This document shows, one piece after another, positions 8,456-16,907 of a DNA stretch of 64,000 bases. The stretch covers positions 186,001-250,000 of the forward strand of contig NZ_CP088020.1 in the NCBI RefSeq assembly GCF_021049245.1, in the 5' to 3' direction. Origin of the DNA: Radiobacillus kanasensis. GTDB lineage: Bacteria; Bacillota; Bacilli; Bacillales; Amphibacillaceae. The notes below the pieces were generated by a model. It was not told where the DNA came from, did no database searches, and worked only from the letters and a program-made list of their open reading frames with translations. The position numbers and the translations under genes were made by a program. The first letter of the stretch is position 1. Every line of letters begins with the position of its first letter.

Positions 8456-8650
8456 TGGATACCTCCTTTTCATCTACTTTGGATGAATAATACATCCTTG
8501 ACATCTCAAACACGAAGCACACCATTTCTGAATCTTGTAATTGCATCCCTAAGTAACGGCATTCTTTCAGTTGATGTTAAATCAGGAGCAAATCTAGCCG
8601 CCCTAATACTTCAAAAATCATGCGGCATTTAACAATAAATATCTTAAAGT

Positions 8651-8682
8651 AAAAAACCTTGAAAGCATAATGCCAATCAAGG
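8651..8682 (-). terminator. Rho-independent terminator of toxin-immunity operon
   Basis: On the minus strand CCTTGA and TCAAGG enclose a GCATTATGC core and are followed by TTTTTT (complement of 8651-8656). It lies 10 bases after the stop of the helical-repeat protein gene. Confidence 0.6.
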
Positions 8683-8691
8683 GTAGTTTGT

Positions 8692-9054
8692 TTACAAATA
8701 TAAATAAGGTTTCTCCTCAATAAGTTTTTGCAAAACGCTTTGCTTCTCAGGCTCTAATTTTTCAAAAAGTTCTGAGAACCTCTTAATAGAATTTTCAGTT
8801 TCTAACCAACTTAATGCTGCTAAAGCGAAATGGGCATTATTATATAATCCTATTACTTTAGGTTCTTTCTCCATCAGCCTTGCTAGATTAACTAATTTTT
8901 CGATAACAATTTCATCATGCATTTGCATACGAACAATTTGAAAAATAGCATTTGCTTTAATTAGAATATTTGTATCGTCTAATAAAAAAATTAATTCATC
9001 TTTGGAAATATCATTATTCTTTATGCTGTTAATTATCTGTTGCACGTTATTCAT
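8692..9054 (-). CDS. Helical-repeat (HEAT-like) putative immunity protein
   Basis: A 120-residue acidic, mostly helical protein with alternating amphipathic helices (DDTNILIKANAIFQIVRM, NNAHFALAALSWL), as in HEAT/ARM-type repeats. The ATG at 9054 is preceded by GGGGAGGT and begins three bases after the toxin stop, so the two are translationally linked. Location directly downstream of a polymorphic toxin is the classic place for the cognate immunity gene; the pairing is inferred, not shown. Confidence 0.6.
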   Translation of the reverse strand: MNNVQQIINSIKNNDISKDELIFLLDDTNILIKANAIFQIVRMQMHDEIVIEKLVNLARLMEKEPKVIGLYNNAHFALAALSWLETENSIKRFSELFEKLEPEKQSVLQKLIEEKPYLYL

Positions 9055-9057
9055 ATT

Positions 9058-10173
9058 TTACCTCCCCAGTATTTCATTTCTTCTAGTTCTCATTTCTTGT
9101 AAGATAAATCTGCCCGCACCGTAATCACGAATTTCCCTGGCTAATTGTATCTCTTCCATATATCCTCTGTATTCAAGACGCCAAAATAAATCACTATCTG
9201 CAATCACCCTCATTCCTGGATGACCTAAATCAAAATCGTCCAGCATATGTCTGTATTCATGTCGGACTGCTCCAATTGAAGCATCGGGGTCAAGAATCAA
9301 TCTTCCAGGATTTCCGAATGATGGTTCATAAGCAAGTGTACCTCTACGAAAATCAACTTGTACTCCCACTTCCTCTGCATGCCTTAAAATATCATTATAC
9401 TCGTCAGCATGCGAATTAGAGGCTGAACCTAGATTCTTACGAAGAGCATCACCATAAGTATTAAGCCTACTATTACCAGTACCCTTAGCCCCATCACCAA
9501 CAACTCGAACCCCGCCAGGTTCCTTAACAACTTTAGCACCTTTCGCTAATTTTACCGCTTTATCGACACCTTTGGTACCCACTAGGGCAAGACCTATTTC
9601 TCCAAATGCTTGTCCAAACCAATGAGCACGGCTTTCGGCGTCGCCGTTGATGACATCGTTTTTCCATGATTCAGAAATGGAATTCCATATACTTTTGCTC
9701 GTTTCCACGGGATGATTGACGAAATAAACGAGACCGTTGATTGTTTCGATAGGGTGAGTGACCACATGCCACAGTCCTTTTACTGTGGAAACAACCGCAT
9801 CTGCTAGGCCATCTACGAACCCTGTAACGGAATCGGATACCACTTCAAATCCCTCTTTTATTCTATCCCAGATGGATTTCTTCTCGGGTTTCTTAAGCTC
9901 TAGGGCATTCACTTTTTGATCTGCTTTTATGTACAGTTCCAAGGAGTGTTCAAGAAAGTGGTTTAATTCTTTCACTTGAACCTCTAATTCACGTATTTGT
10001 TGTAACGCCTCATCCAAACGGGGGCCGATGTTTCTTCTCTGAATTATTTCGGAATCTATCTGATAGCGAATCGATGCTAAGTCATTCTCTGCCCTTCTTA
10101 ATTGAGAGGTGATCCTTTTTAGGTCGTAATCGACATGCTTAACACGGTTTACTTTAATATCAATCTGCGACAA
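9058..10173 (-). CDS. Polymorphic toxin, LXG/T7SS-like, metalloprotease-like C-terminus
   Basis: 371 residues. Residues 1-95 are coiled-coil helices as in T7SS-exported LXG/WXG effectors. About 100-215 is the pre-toxin region with repeated HPIET/HPVET segments, SESWKNDVINGDAESRAHW and VGTKGVDKA, typical of Bacillus LXG toxins. The C-terminal domain (about 235-371) holds HEYRH at 305-309, a match to the HExxH zincin motif, with acidic candidates for a third ligand at 334-347. Predicted action: zinc peptidase acting on target cells. The start is TTG 10173 after AAAGGAGG. Export route and activity are inferred. Confidence 0.68.
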   Translation of the reverse strand: MSQIDIKVNRVKHVDYDLKRITSQLRRAENDLASIRYQIDSEIIQRRNIGPRLDEALQQIRELEVQVKELNHFLEHSLELYIKADQKVNALELKKPEKKSIWDRIKEGFEVVSDSVTGFVDGLADAVVSTVKGLWHVVTHPIETINGLVYFVNHPVETSKSIWNSISESWKNDVINGDAESRAHWFGQAFGEIGLALVGTKGVDKAVKLAKGAKVVKEPGGVRVVGDGAKGTGNSRLNTYGDALRKNLGSASNSHADEYNDILRHAEEVGVQVDFRRGTLAYEPSFGNPGRLILDPDASIGAVRHEYRHMLDDFDLGHPGMRVIADSDLFWRLEYRGYMEEIQLAREIRDYGAGRFILQEMRTRRNEILGR

Positions 10174-10190
10174 ATAGGTTGTCCTCCTTT

Positions 10191-10961
10191 CTAATGAAAC
10201 ATAGACCTTAATGAATCTAACGGATCACGCTCGTAGAACGGCTCCGTCTGTTCAACCATCGAGGTAGCTAGCGGTAGGGATTCATCAAGAACCATCCACT
10301 CAAATAGTGGTTGAAACGGTACATGTTGATTGACTTTTTTGGAGATACTATGGATTAACTCCATAGCTTGTTGTCTATCCGATTCATCTATCTCTAACCC
10401 TATTAAGGGATAGGCTTGTTCATTTGTTGAAGGATTGTAGATGTGGGTGATATAAGCCTTTTTAATAGAAGGATAGTCTTGAAGATAAGATGATATGGCA
10501 TCTAAGGTAGTGTCCGAGACAGCTGTGGTTTGTTCTGTCATAAGCTGCTTTTTCTCTGTATCGCTTAAGTTCTCAAAAAAGTGATGAACAATTCTTCCGT
10601 CCCTCAGCGTTTCAAGCTCCTCTGGAATGATTTTCTTACTCAGGTCAAAACCCGGATTTAGGACCCAAGGTTTGTCCACTTCAATAGCATCTAATAGCAT
10701 TTGTGTAGGTATTTTCACATAGGTGAAATCCGACCCGAGGATAGAGTGGAACTTTTCCCAGCAAGAATATACGGGAAGGATAAGTTCCCCTTCGATTTCA
10801 ATATATTTCAGATCTAAAGTAAGTTCTTCTTTTGGGTCTGAAGCTACTTTTCCTATTACGACTAATTCAAGTTCCAAAAATGCCTTGTAAAAATGGTAGC
10901 GCTTGGTTGGCTCTTCCACGGCTAATTGCAGGATTTCATCAAAAGGATCTTTAAATTCCAT
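10191..10961 (-). CDS. SseB-like protein encoded upstream of toxin
   Basis: 256 residues resembling the SseB family: an N-terminal SseB domain (PVYSCWEKFHSILGSDFTYVKIP) and a C-terminal SseB_C-type domain containing YITHIYNPSTNEQAYPLIGLEI. ATG 10961 is used because AAAGGAG precedes it; an upstream in-frame ATG at 10994 has no RBS. It is 17 bases ahead of the toxin gene in the same direction. SseB-domain proteins recur beside LXG toxins, which suggests a chaperone or targeting role, but none is demonstrated. Confidence 0.65.
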   Translation of the reverse strand: MEFKDPFDEILQLAVEEPTKRYHFYKAFLELELVVIGKVASDPKEELTLDLKYIEIEGELILPVYSCWEKFHSILGSDFTYVKIPTQMLLDAIEVDKPWVLNPGFDLSKKIIPEELETLRDGRIVHHFFENLSDTEKKQLMTEQTTAVSDTTLDAISSYLQDYPSIKKAYITHIYNPSTNEQAYPLIGLEIDESDRQQAMELIHSISKKVNQHVPFQPLFEWMVLDESLPLATSMVEQTEPFYERDPLDSLRSMFH

Positions 10962-11085
10962 TATTTTTGCTCCTTTATTAAGACTTCTATCCATTATTAT
11001 CCATTAAATGTGAAGGAATGAAAATCCAACCTTTTTCTTATTTACGGGACAAAAGTAGGGGCTATTGTTTATCGTAAAGGTGCAT

Positions 11086-11105
11086 TTTAGGTAATTTTAC
11101 CTAAA
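11086..11105. promoter_or_regulatory. 20-bp perfect palindrome, DtxR/SirR-like operator candidate
   Basis: TTTAGGTAA TT TTACCTAAA is a perfect dyad 17 bases upstream of a TATAAT (11122-11127). The half site TTAGGT/ACCTAA resembles operators of DtxR/SirR-type metalloregulators. It lies between the leftward toxin locus and the rightward GNAT pseudogene. The binding protein is unknown. Confidence 0.5.
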
Positions 11106-11210
11106 TAAATGTTGCATTTGCTATAATGAAGGAAGAGAAACACCTGTGAGACATAACTTCATTCTATGATCTAGAAGGAAATTTACGTTTTTTAGGGAAG
11201 GTATTAATAG

Positions 11211-11695
11211 GTGAAAATGATGGAGATTAATTTAGAAAAGGCTACGGTGCACGATGCCGAAGCTATTTTCGAGATACAGGTTCAAGCTTTTATACCATTG
11301 TTGGAGAAATATAAGGATGAGAAAACGAATCCAGCTTTAGAAACGGTAGAAAGAGTAAAGGAAAGAATTCTTCGTCCTAATGGGGCTTTCTTTAAAATCG
11401 TTTTGGATAGCCAACTAGTAGGAGCTATATGTGTGTATAAGAGGAGAAGCGATATTGGATTAATCCGATGTTTGTTCATCCTAACCAGCAAGGTAAAGGA
11501 GTTGCCCAACAGGCAATACGACAGGTGGAGGGGCTTTTCGTAGATGCAATAAGCTGGGAACTGGCTACGATAAAGGAAGAAGTCCGGAACTGTTACTTAT
11601 ATGAAAAACTAGGTTTTGAAAGAACAGGAGTAGAAAGATCATTAAATGAACATGCGACTCTAGTATATTATAAAAAAGAAATGGCTCAGAATTAG
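11211..11695 (+). pseudogene. GNAT N-acetyltransferase, frameshifted
   Basis: The N-terminal half (to about codon 77) and the C-terminal half, which carries the acetyl-CoA motif HPNQQGKGVAQQAI and YEKLGFERTG, are in different frames. They rejoin if one A is restored in the AA at 11439-11440, giving VYKEEKRYWINPMFVHP. The intact protein would be about 161 residues, a normal single-domain GNAT. The lesion is a one-base contraction of a short A run, so a sequencing artefact is possible. Promoter TATAAT at 11122; the dyad at 11086 overlaps it. Confidence 0.75.
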
Positions 11696-11740
11696 AGATA
11701 CATATTGTCGCTAAATGATGATGAAAAGGTGGAATATAAA

Positions 11741-12523
11741 TTGGATACAGTTAAACATAACCAAGCTGCTTGGGATAAAAAAGTGAACGATGGGGCGGTT
11801 TATACGAAACCAGTTAGTGGGGAAGAGGTAGCCAAAAGTAAACAGGGGAATTGGTCGATTAACTTAACTCCTACAAAGACTGTTCCTCAGAATTGGTTTC
11901 CAAATTCCTTAAAGGGTCTAAAAGTCTTATGCCTTGCTTCTGGTGGCGGTCAACAAGGCCCAGTGCTGGCTGCAGCTGGAGCAGACGTGACGGTTGTTGA
12001 TATTTCACAAAAGCAATTAGATCAGGACGAACTTGTTGCAAAGCGCGATGGTTTATCTTTGCAGACGATCCAAGGAAGCATGTCGAACCTTCATTTTTTC
12101 GAAGATGGGACATTCGATATGGTCATTCATCCCGTAGCTAATCTTTTTGTAGAGGATGTAAAACCAGTGTGGCAGGAAGCCGCAAGAGTATTAAAAGAAA
12201 ATGGTTCTCTTTTATCTGGGTTTGCGAACCCGCTTTTGTTCATTTTCGATGATGAACAAGAAATGCGGGGGAACTTGGAAGTTAAGCATTCTATTCCATT
12301 TTCTACGCTTGATCCTATGAATGAAGCGGAACGAGAAAATCATATAGCTGCTCATGAGACGATTGAATATGGTCATACATTAGAGGATCAAATTCAAGGG
12401 CAAATAGAAGCTGGATTTATGATTGCTGGTTTTTACGAAGATAATTTTGGTGGGAGTCGTGAGTTAGACCCTTATATAAATACGTTTATGGTGACGCGTG
12501 CTATTAAGAGAAGTGATATATAA
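11741..12523 (+). CDS. Class I SAM-dependent methyltransferase
   Basis: 260 residues with the Rossmann SAM-binding glycine loop VLCLASGGGQQGPVLAAAG, an acidic residue in VTVVDIS, and the downstream FDMVIHPVANLFVED motif IV region typical of Methyltransf_11/25 proteins. It starts at TTG 11741 (AAAGGTGG is 8-15 bases upstream) rather than the TTG at 11705 that lacks an RBS. The N-terminal NQAAWDKKV and NWSINLTP pattern marks a common Bacillus subfamily whose substrate is not known. It closely follows the GNAT pseudogene, perhaps as an operon. Confidence 0.8.
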   Translation: MDTVKHNQAAWDKKVNDGAVYTKPVSGEEVAKSKQGNWSINLTPTKTVPQNWFPNSLKGLKVLCLASGGGQQGPVLAAAGADVTVVDISQKQLDQDELVAKRDGLSLQTIQGSMSNLHFFEDGTFDMVIHPVANLFVEDVKPVWQEAARVLKENGSLLSGFANPLLFIFDDEQEMRGNLEVKHSIPFSTLDPMNEAERENHIAAHETIEYGHTLEDQIQGQIEAGFMIAGFYEDNFGGSRELDPYINTFMVTRAIKRSDI

Positions 12524-12565
12524 TTTGTTTCTTGCTATCAATCTAAAATACGAGGAGGAGTCGTC

Positions 12566-13087
12566 ATGGATGAAAGGTATCCTATTGGACAATTTGAACA
12601 TCAAGGGGAAATCACCAAAGGCGATATTGAACAATGGTTAAAGGAAGTAGAGGAGCTTCCGAAGCAAATAAAAGATGTCGTACAGTACATGAGTGAAGAG
12701 CAGCTAGATACACCATATCGTGATGGCGGCTGGTCGGTGCGTCAAGTTGTTCATCATGTAGCGGATAGTCATATGAATAGCTTTATTCGTTTCAAACTGG
12801 CTTTGACAGAAGAGAATCCAACCATCAAGCCATATGAAGAAGCGGAATGGGCAGAGCAAGCTGATTATCAGTTGCCTGTAGCGTTTTCTTTAGCAACAAT
12901 AGAAGCCATTCATAAACGAACGGTTCATCTATTGCAAAGTATAGGTTTTGATGAATTTGAAAAAACATTCATTCATCCAGAGTCTGGCAAACAAACATTG
13001 TCAAAGTATTTAGGGTTTTACAACTGGCATGGTAGACACCATTTAGCTCATATCACACAATTAGTTGAAAAGATGGATTGGAAGTAA
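12566..13087 (+). CDS. yfiT: YfiT/BstA-type DinB-like metal-dependent transferase or hydrolase
   Basis: 173 residues matching B. subtilis YfiT: RYPIGQFEHQGEI near the N-terminus, GWSVRQVVHHVADSHMNS carrying a metal-ligand histidine, and a C-terminal WHGRHHLAHITQL with two more. It is a four-helix DinB/YfiT fold with a His3 metal site. The family overlaps with bacillithiol S-transferases. RBS GAGGAG is upstream of ATG 12566. Probably a bacillithiol-linked detoxification enzyme; exact substrate unknown. Confidence 0.82.
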   Translation: MDERYPIGQFEHQGEITKGDIEQWLKEVEELPKQIKDVVQYMSEEQLDTPYRDGGWSVRQVVHHVADSHMNSFIRFKLALTEENPTIKPYEEAEWAEQADYQLPVAFSLATIEAIHKRTVHLLQSIGFDEFEKTFIHPESGKQTLSKYLGFYNWHGRHHLAHITQLVEKMDWK

Positions 13088-13091
13088 TGAA

Positions 13092-13120
13092 AAAGACATG
13101 GCTGAGATGGCCATGTCTTT
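13092..13120. terminator. Bidirectional rho-independent terminator
   Basis: AAAGACATGGC and GCCATGTCTTT form a perfect 11-bp stem with a 7-base loop. Read on the minus strand it ends in TTTTT. It separates convergent yfiT and the aldo-keto reductase gene. Confidence 0.8.
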
Positions 13121-13127
13121 GTTAGTT

Positions 13128-14060
13128 CTATCTAAAAATATGATCAATCTCTTCAATCTCTGCTTGTGTGAGGGAAACATCCAATGTTTTTAGATTGTTT
13201 AATACTTGGTCGGCGCGCTTTGCTCCAGGGATGACAGCATCTACCCCGTCACGAGTTAAATACCAAGCAAGGACAACATGGGCCACTTCTGTACCTTTTG
13301 CATCAGCAATTTTTCTCACTTGATCAACTTTCGCAAGATTGTCCTTAAAAGTTGCACCTTGGAAATGTGGCATGTTTTTGCGAAGATCATCAAATGTCAT
13401 ATGTTCCGTATATTTCCCGGCTAGTAATCCTGAAGCAAGAGGGAAGTACGGGATAAACGAAATATTATGCTCCGAAACATAAGGAAGAAGATCCTTTTCC
13501 GCCTCTCTTTGCAATAAGTTATACTCGCCTTGGAATACATCCACATAGCCATCCTTGTTGGCATCTTTCAACTGTTCTAAGGAGAAGTTGGATACTCCAA
13601 TGGCTCTGATTTTTCCTTGTTCTTTCAATCGGCTTAATGCACCAACTGCTTCTGCTTTCAGAGTATCCTTGTCTGGAAAATGAATGTAATACAAATCGAT
13701 ATAGTCTGTTTGCAGTCTCTTTAAGCTATCCTCCACGGACTTCGTAAGAAATTCTGGTGAGTTGTCCATCACGACTTCGCCATCTACAAATTTATGAGCT
13801 CCTTTTGTTGCAAGAATCGCTTCTTTCCGCTTACCTTCTTCTTTCATAACCTCGCCGATTAATTCTTCGGAACGCTCAGGACCATATATAAAAGCTGTGT
13901 CTAAAAAGTTGATACCATGATTTAAAGCGGTTCGTACAAGGTCTTTGCCAGCCTCTTCATCTAGGTTTGGATACAAGTTGTGCCCACCAACCGCATTTGT
14001 TCCTAAGCCTATGGGATTTACATAAAGTTCAGATTTACCTAACTGAACGTGCTTCGTCAT
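13128..14060 (-). CDS. Aldo-keto reductase
   Basis: 310 residues forming a TIM-barrel NADPH-dependent oxidoreductase. Visible family features are [19 protein letters not shown] (catalytic Asp and Tyr), the lysine in LATKGAHK, histidine in [21 protein letters not shown], and the coenzyme-binding [13 protein letters not shown] near the C-terminus. Closest in look to Bacillus YhdN/IolS-type general stress reductases (AKR11). ATG 14060 is preceded by AAGGAGTGATT. Substrate unknown; monocistronic between a terminator and a divergent gene. Confidence 0.88.
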   Translation of the reverse strand: MTKHVQLGKSELYVNPIGLGTNAVGGHNLYPNLDEEAGKDLVRTALNHGINFLDTAFIYGPERSEELIGEVMKEEGKRKEAILATKGAHKFVDGEVVMDNSPEFLTKSVEDSLKRLQTDYIDLYYIHFPDKDTLKAEAVGALSRLKEQGKIRAIGVSNFSLEQLKDANKDGYVDVFQGEYNLLQREAEKDLLPYVSEHNISFIPYFPLASGLLAGKYTEHMTFDDLRKNMPHFQGATFKDNLAKVDQVRKIADAKGTEVAHVVLAWYLTRDGVDAVIPGAKRADQVLNNLKTLDVSLTQAEIEEIDHIFR

Positions 14061-14206
14061 GTTAAATCACTCCTTATCATTCTAGTCGAATGGTTCCATC
14101 ATAAATGAGATTTGAAATTTTTTCCTGTAATATGCTTGGTTCTTCTGTAAATCTAATTGAATCAAAGTGATATAATAATCCCATTACTAGGAAGAGGCGG
14201 GGTAAT

Positions 14207-14938
14207 ATGGAGTCCTCAATCAAACTTGCTATTATGACAGATATTCATGGGAATGATGCTGCCTAGGAGGCGGTCTTAAAGGATATAGACAATCAGCAGG
14301 ATATAAATCATATCTATTGTTTAGGCGACTTAATTGGAATTGGCTATCAAACTAATGAAGTGCTGCAACGTCTTACTAGAAGAGAGGATGTCATCTATGT
14401 AAGGGGAAACCATGATCAAGCGATTTTAGATATTATAGAGCAAAGAGAGCCAGAAAGTAATGGCGAGGAACTAGAACACCATGAATGGATTGCTAAGAAT
14501 CTGGAAAAATCCTATCATCCCTTTCTAGCTCAATTACCCATGCAAAGATCTGCCAGCTATAATGAGAAGAAGTTTTTGTTTAGGCATTATCACATGGAGG
14601 CCAATGAGACATTTCTCCCGATCGATCAAGAGCCTTCTGCTTTAAAATTAGACAGTATATATCAAACTGAAGGGGCGGATGTTGTTTGTTTTGGACATCA
14701 TCACATTCTTCATCATTTTAAATCAAACCAAAACCAAAGACTTTACTTAAATCCAGGAGCACTAGGTTGTGGGCATCAATCCATAGCACCATACGCGTTA
14801 ATGACAATTGTACCAACTGGAGAGATCGACGTTTGTGTGAAGGAAATTTCTTATGACTCTCAGGAATTTTTAAAAGGATTTGAAGTGCTACAAGTCCCTG
14901 CTAGAGATTCTATCCTAAAAATATTTTACGGGATATAA
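14207..14938 (+). pseudogene. Calcineurin-like metallophosphoesterase with in-frame stop
   Basis: ATG 14207 opens a YfcE/YvnB-like phosphoesterase frame: IMTDIHGNDAA, then TAG at 14264-14266 where the family usually has Leu (the ALEAVL position), then EAVLKDI, CLGDLIGIGYQTNE, VRGNHDQAI, GHHHILHHF and LNPGALG, covering all metal-binding blocks. Total length about 243 codons with a single nonsense codon. An internal ATG at 14360 gives a 192-residue fragment lacking the first metal motif, so it would be inactive. Either a recent pseudogene or a sequence error. Confidence 0.8.
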
Positions 14939-14941
14939 ATA

Positions 14942-14964
14942 AAGCCATCCGGTTACCAGAACGG
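14942..14964. terminator. Hairpin between convergent genes
   Basis: GCCATCCGG pairs imperfectly with CCAGAACGGC. On the minus strand it is followed by TTTATTT. It lies downstream of the leftward phosphatase gene. Confidence 0.4.
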
Positions 14965-14980
14965 CAAATTTATGATCCTA

Positions 14981-15565
14981 TCATAAGTGTGTTGAGCTAT
15001 TGGAGAAAAGGATAGATCTTCCTGTTTCCTTGTACTCTAGTAGGTGAATGCCAGTGTCATCCGTTTTGAAAAAAATGTCATGATTGCAAGGCAGTCCTAG
15101 AAAGCTTTCTATAATTCTAGAAATCATTCCTCCATGGGACACGATGGCAATACGCTTGTATTCGGTGCTATTCTTCTTCATATAAGAAAATGCTTGCTCT
15201 CCTCTTGCTCGGAATTCAATAGCCGATTCACCTGTTAATCCAAACTTTTCATGTGGGTGTAACCCCCATGGGAACGGTACTTCGTCTAAAGGTTGACCAG
15301 CTAGATCCCCGTTATCATGTTCGCGTAACTCCGTTAAGTATGTAATGGGGCATCCTATTAAATCTGCTAAAATATCGGCAGTCTTCCTTGCTCTTTTTTG
15401 TGTACTAGCCCAAATAAAGTCAGGAGGAAACTCCTTCAATACTCTTTTTGCCATTCGATTCACTTGATCTATTCCTTCTTCCGTCAACGGATAATCAGCA
15501 CTTCCTTCATGGACATTCAACAAGTCTGCTTCTGATTGACCATGGCGAATGAGTAAAATTTGCAT
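14981..15565 (-). CDS. Histidine phosphatase family (phosphoglycerate mutase-like)
   Basis: 194 residues. The catalytic phospho-histidine is in LLIRHGQSEAD. The conserved WASTQKRARKTADIL arginine motif, the ELREHDNGDLAG acid region and the second histidine in AIVSHGGMISRII are all present. The branch contains many small-molecule phosphatases (YhfR/PhoE-like), so a true mutase role is unlikely. RBS AAGGAGGAGA precedes ATG 15565. Stand-alone gene. Confidence 0.87.
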   Translation of the reverse strand: MQILLIRHGQSEADLLNVHEGSADYPLTEEGIDQVNRMAKRVLKEFPPDFIWASTQKRARKTADILADLIGCPITYLTELREHDNGDLAGQPLDEVPFPWGLHPHEKFGLTGESAIEFRARGEQAFSYMKKNSTEYKRIAIVSHGGMISRIIESFLGLPCNHDIFFKTDDTGIHLLEYKETGRSILFSNSSTHL

Positions 15566-15694
15566 GCCGTCTCCTCCTTTGTATGAATCAGGCTATATAT
15601 ATTCTATTTTTATTTTAAAAATTCCTTCACTTTATGTTTCAAGACCTCCATTTTTGATATAGTAAAATCGAACGTATATTCGAGGGGGCTTGCT

Positions 15695-16165
15695 ATGAAT
15701 TCATTTGTACATCATGCTTTACATCAAATTAATATTGCAGTGGATACTACTTCACAAATGTTAGATAAGCTAGAGGAACAGGATCTAAAGATAAGACCCA
15801 CCGAGAGTAAGTTTTCTGTAGGAGAATTAGCAGCACATCTTTCTATGATTTGCGAAGCGGATTTTCAAATATCTAACGGAGCATCTTCAGAAGAGATGGA
15901 TACCTTCTATAATCGAGCAGAGCCAACTACCATCAAGGATATAAAAGATACCCTTCTACATAGTTATGATGTTTTGAAAAAGGGATATGAGAACCTATCA
16001 GAGAGTCGGTTGCAAGAAGAAGTAACTTCGCATTGGGGTGTTACTTATACCCGTTATGAATGGCTGCTAGAGATTATTGCCCATCTATATCATCACCGTG
16101 GACAGTTACATGCAATGCTCGTACATCATCTAAGTAAAGACCCAGGAATTCCATTATTTGAATAG
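15695..16165 (+). CDS. DinB-family protein
   Basis: 156 residues in the DinB four-helix fold. Metal-ligand histidines are visible in GELAAHLSM and the C-terminal AHLYHHRGQLHAML. These proteins are non-haem metal enzymes, several of them bacillithiol- or mycothiol-dependent transferases. It is the second DinB-like protein within 3 kb. The start follows GAGGGGG. It is 17 bases ahead of the LOG gene and probably co-transcribed. Confidence 0.8.
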   Translation: MNSFVHHALHQINIAVDTTSQMLDKLEEQDLKIRPTESKFSVGELAAHLSMICEADFQISNGASSEEMDTFYNRAEPTTIKDIKDTLLHSYDVLKKGYENLSESRLQEEVTSHWGVTYTRYEWLLEIIAHLYHHRGQLHAMLVHHLSKDPGIPLFE

Positions 16166-16182
16166 GACAGAGGAGGATAAAC

Positions 16183-16752
16183 ATGAAACGTATTGCCGTA
16201 TTTTGTGGATCAAGTAAAGGGGCTTCAGACGAATATATGAAAGCTGCGGAACAGCTCGGAAAAGACCTAGTGGAGCGGGATATTGCCTTAGTATATGGAG
16301 GAGCTAGTGTAGGGGTAATGGGTACTGTGGCGAATTCAGTTTTACAGAACGGAGGACAAGCCATAGGTATTATGCCTCGTTTTTTAGATGAACGTGAGAT
16401 TTCACATAAAGCGTTAACAGACCTAATTATTGTGGAAACGATGCATGAAAGAAAAGCGAAAATGGCGGAGATGGTCGATGGTTTTATCGCTTTACCAGGT
16501 GGGGCTGGGACAATGGAAGAATTTTTTGAGGCATTAACCTGGGCTCAAATTGGTCTTCATCAAAAACCATGCGGACTGTTAAACACGAACCAATATTATA
16601 GTCCATTGGTTGATTTCTTTACGCATATGGTGAATGAGCAATTTATGCAGCAACGATATAAAGAAATGGTTATGGTAGAGGAGAATAGTGGAAAGCTATT
16701 AGATAGATTCGAAAGGTATGTAGCTCCCGGCCTGAAGACGTACGAACGCTGA
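16183..16752 (+). CDS. LOG family nucleotide 5'-monophosphate phosphoribohydrolase
   Basis: 189 residues of the TIGR00730/LOG family (B. subtilis YvdD-like): VFCGSSKGASDEYM at the N-terminus, LVYGGASVGVMG, ERKAKMAEMVDGFIALPGG and the signature PGGAGTMEE. Members cleave cytokinin riboside or purine monophosphates to a base plus ribose-5-phosphate. RBS GGAGGA precedes ATG 16183. The physiological role in Bacillus is unsettled. Confidence 0.88.
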   Translation: MKRIAVFCGSSKGASDEYMKAAEQLGKDLVERDIALVYGGASVGVMGTVANSVLQNGGQAIGIMPRFLDEREISHKALTDLIIVETMHERKAKMAEMVDGFIALPGGAGTMEEFFEALTWAQIGLHQKPCGLLNTNQYYSPLVDFFTHMVNEQFMQQRYKEMVMVEENSGKLLDRFERYVAPGLKTYER

Positions 16753-16907
16753 TGAATTGACCACTTCATTTATCCGTGTTATATTTATCTCGAATTAAAG
16801 ATAATTTTCATTGCTGAAAAAATACTAAGCACCGATATATAAAACCGAACGTGATATTGCGTCTCGGAAAATCATCAGGAAAAACTTCAATAATGGAGGG
16901 ATATAAC

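Noticed and set aside
8065..8632. Rightward ORFs in the toxin-locus gap
   Set aside because: The opposite strand gives better protein-like sequence and a strong RBS, so these are antisense shadows of decayed leftward genes.
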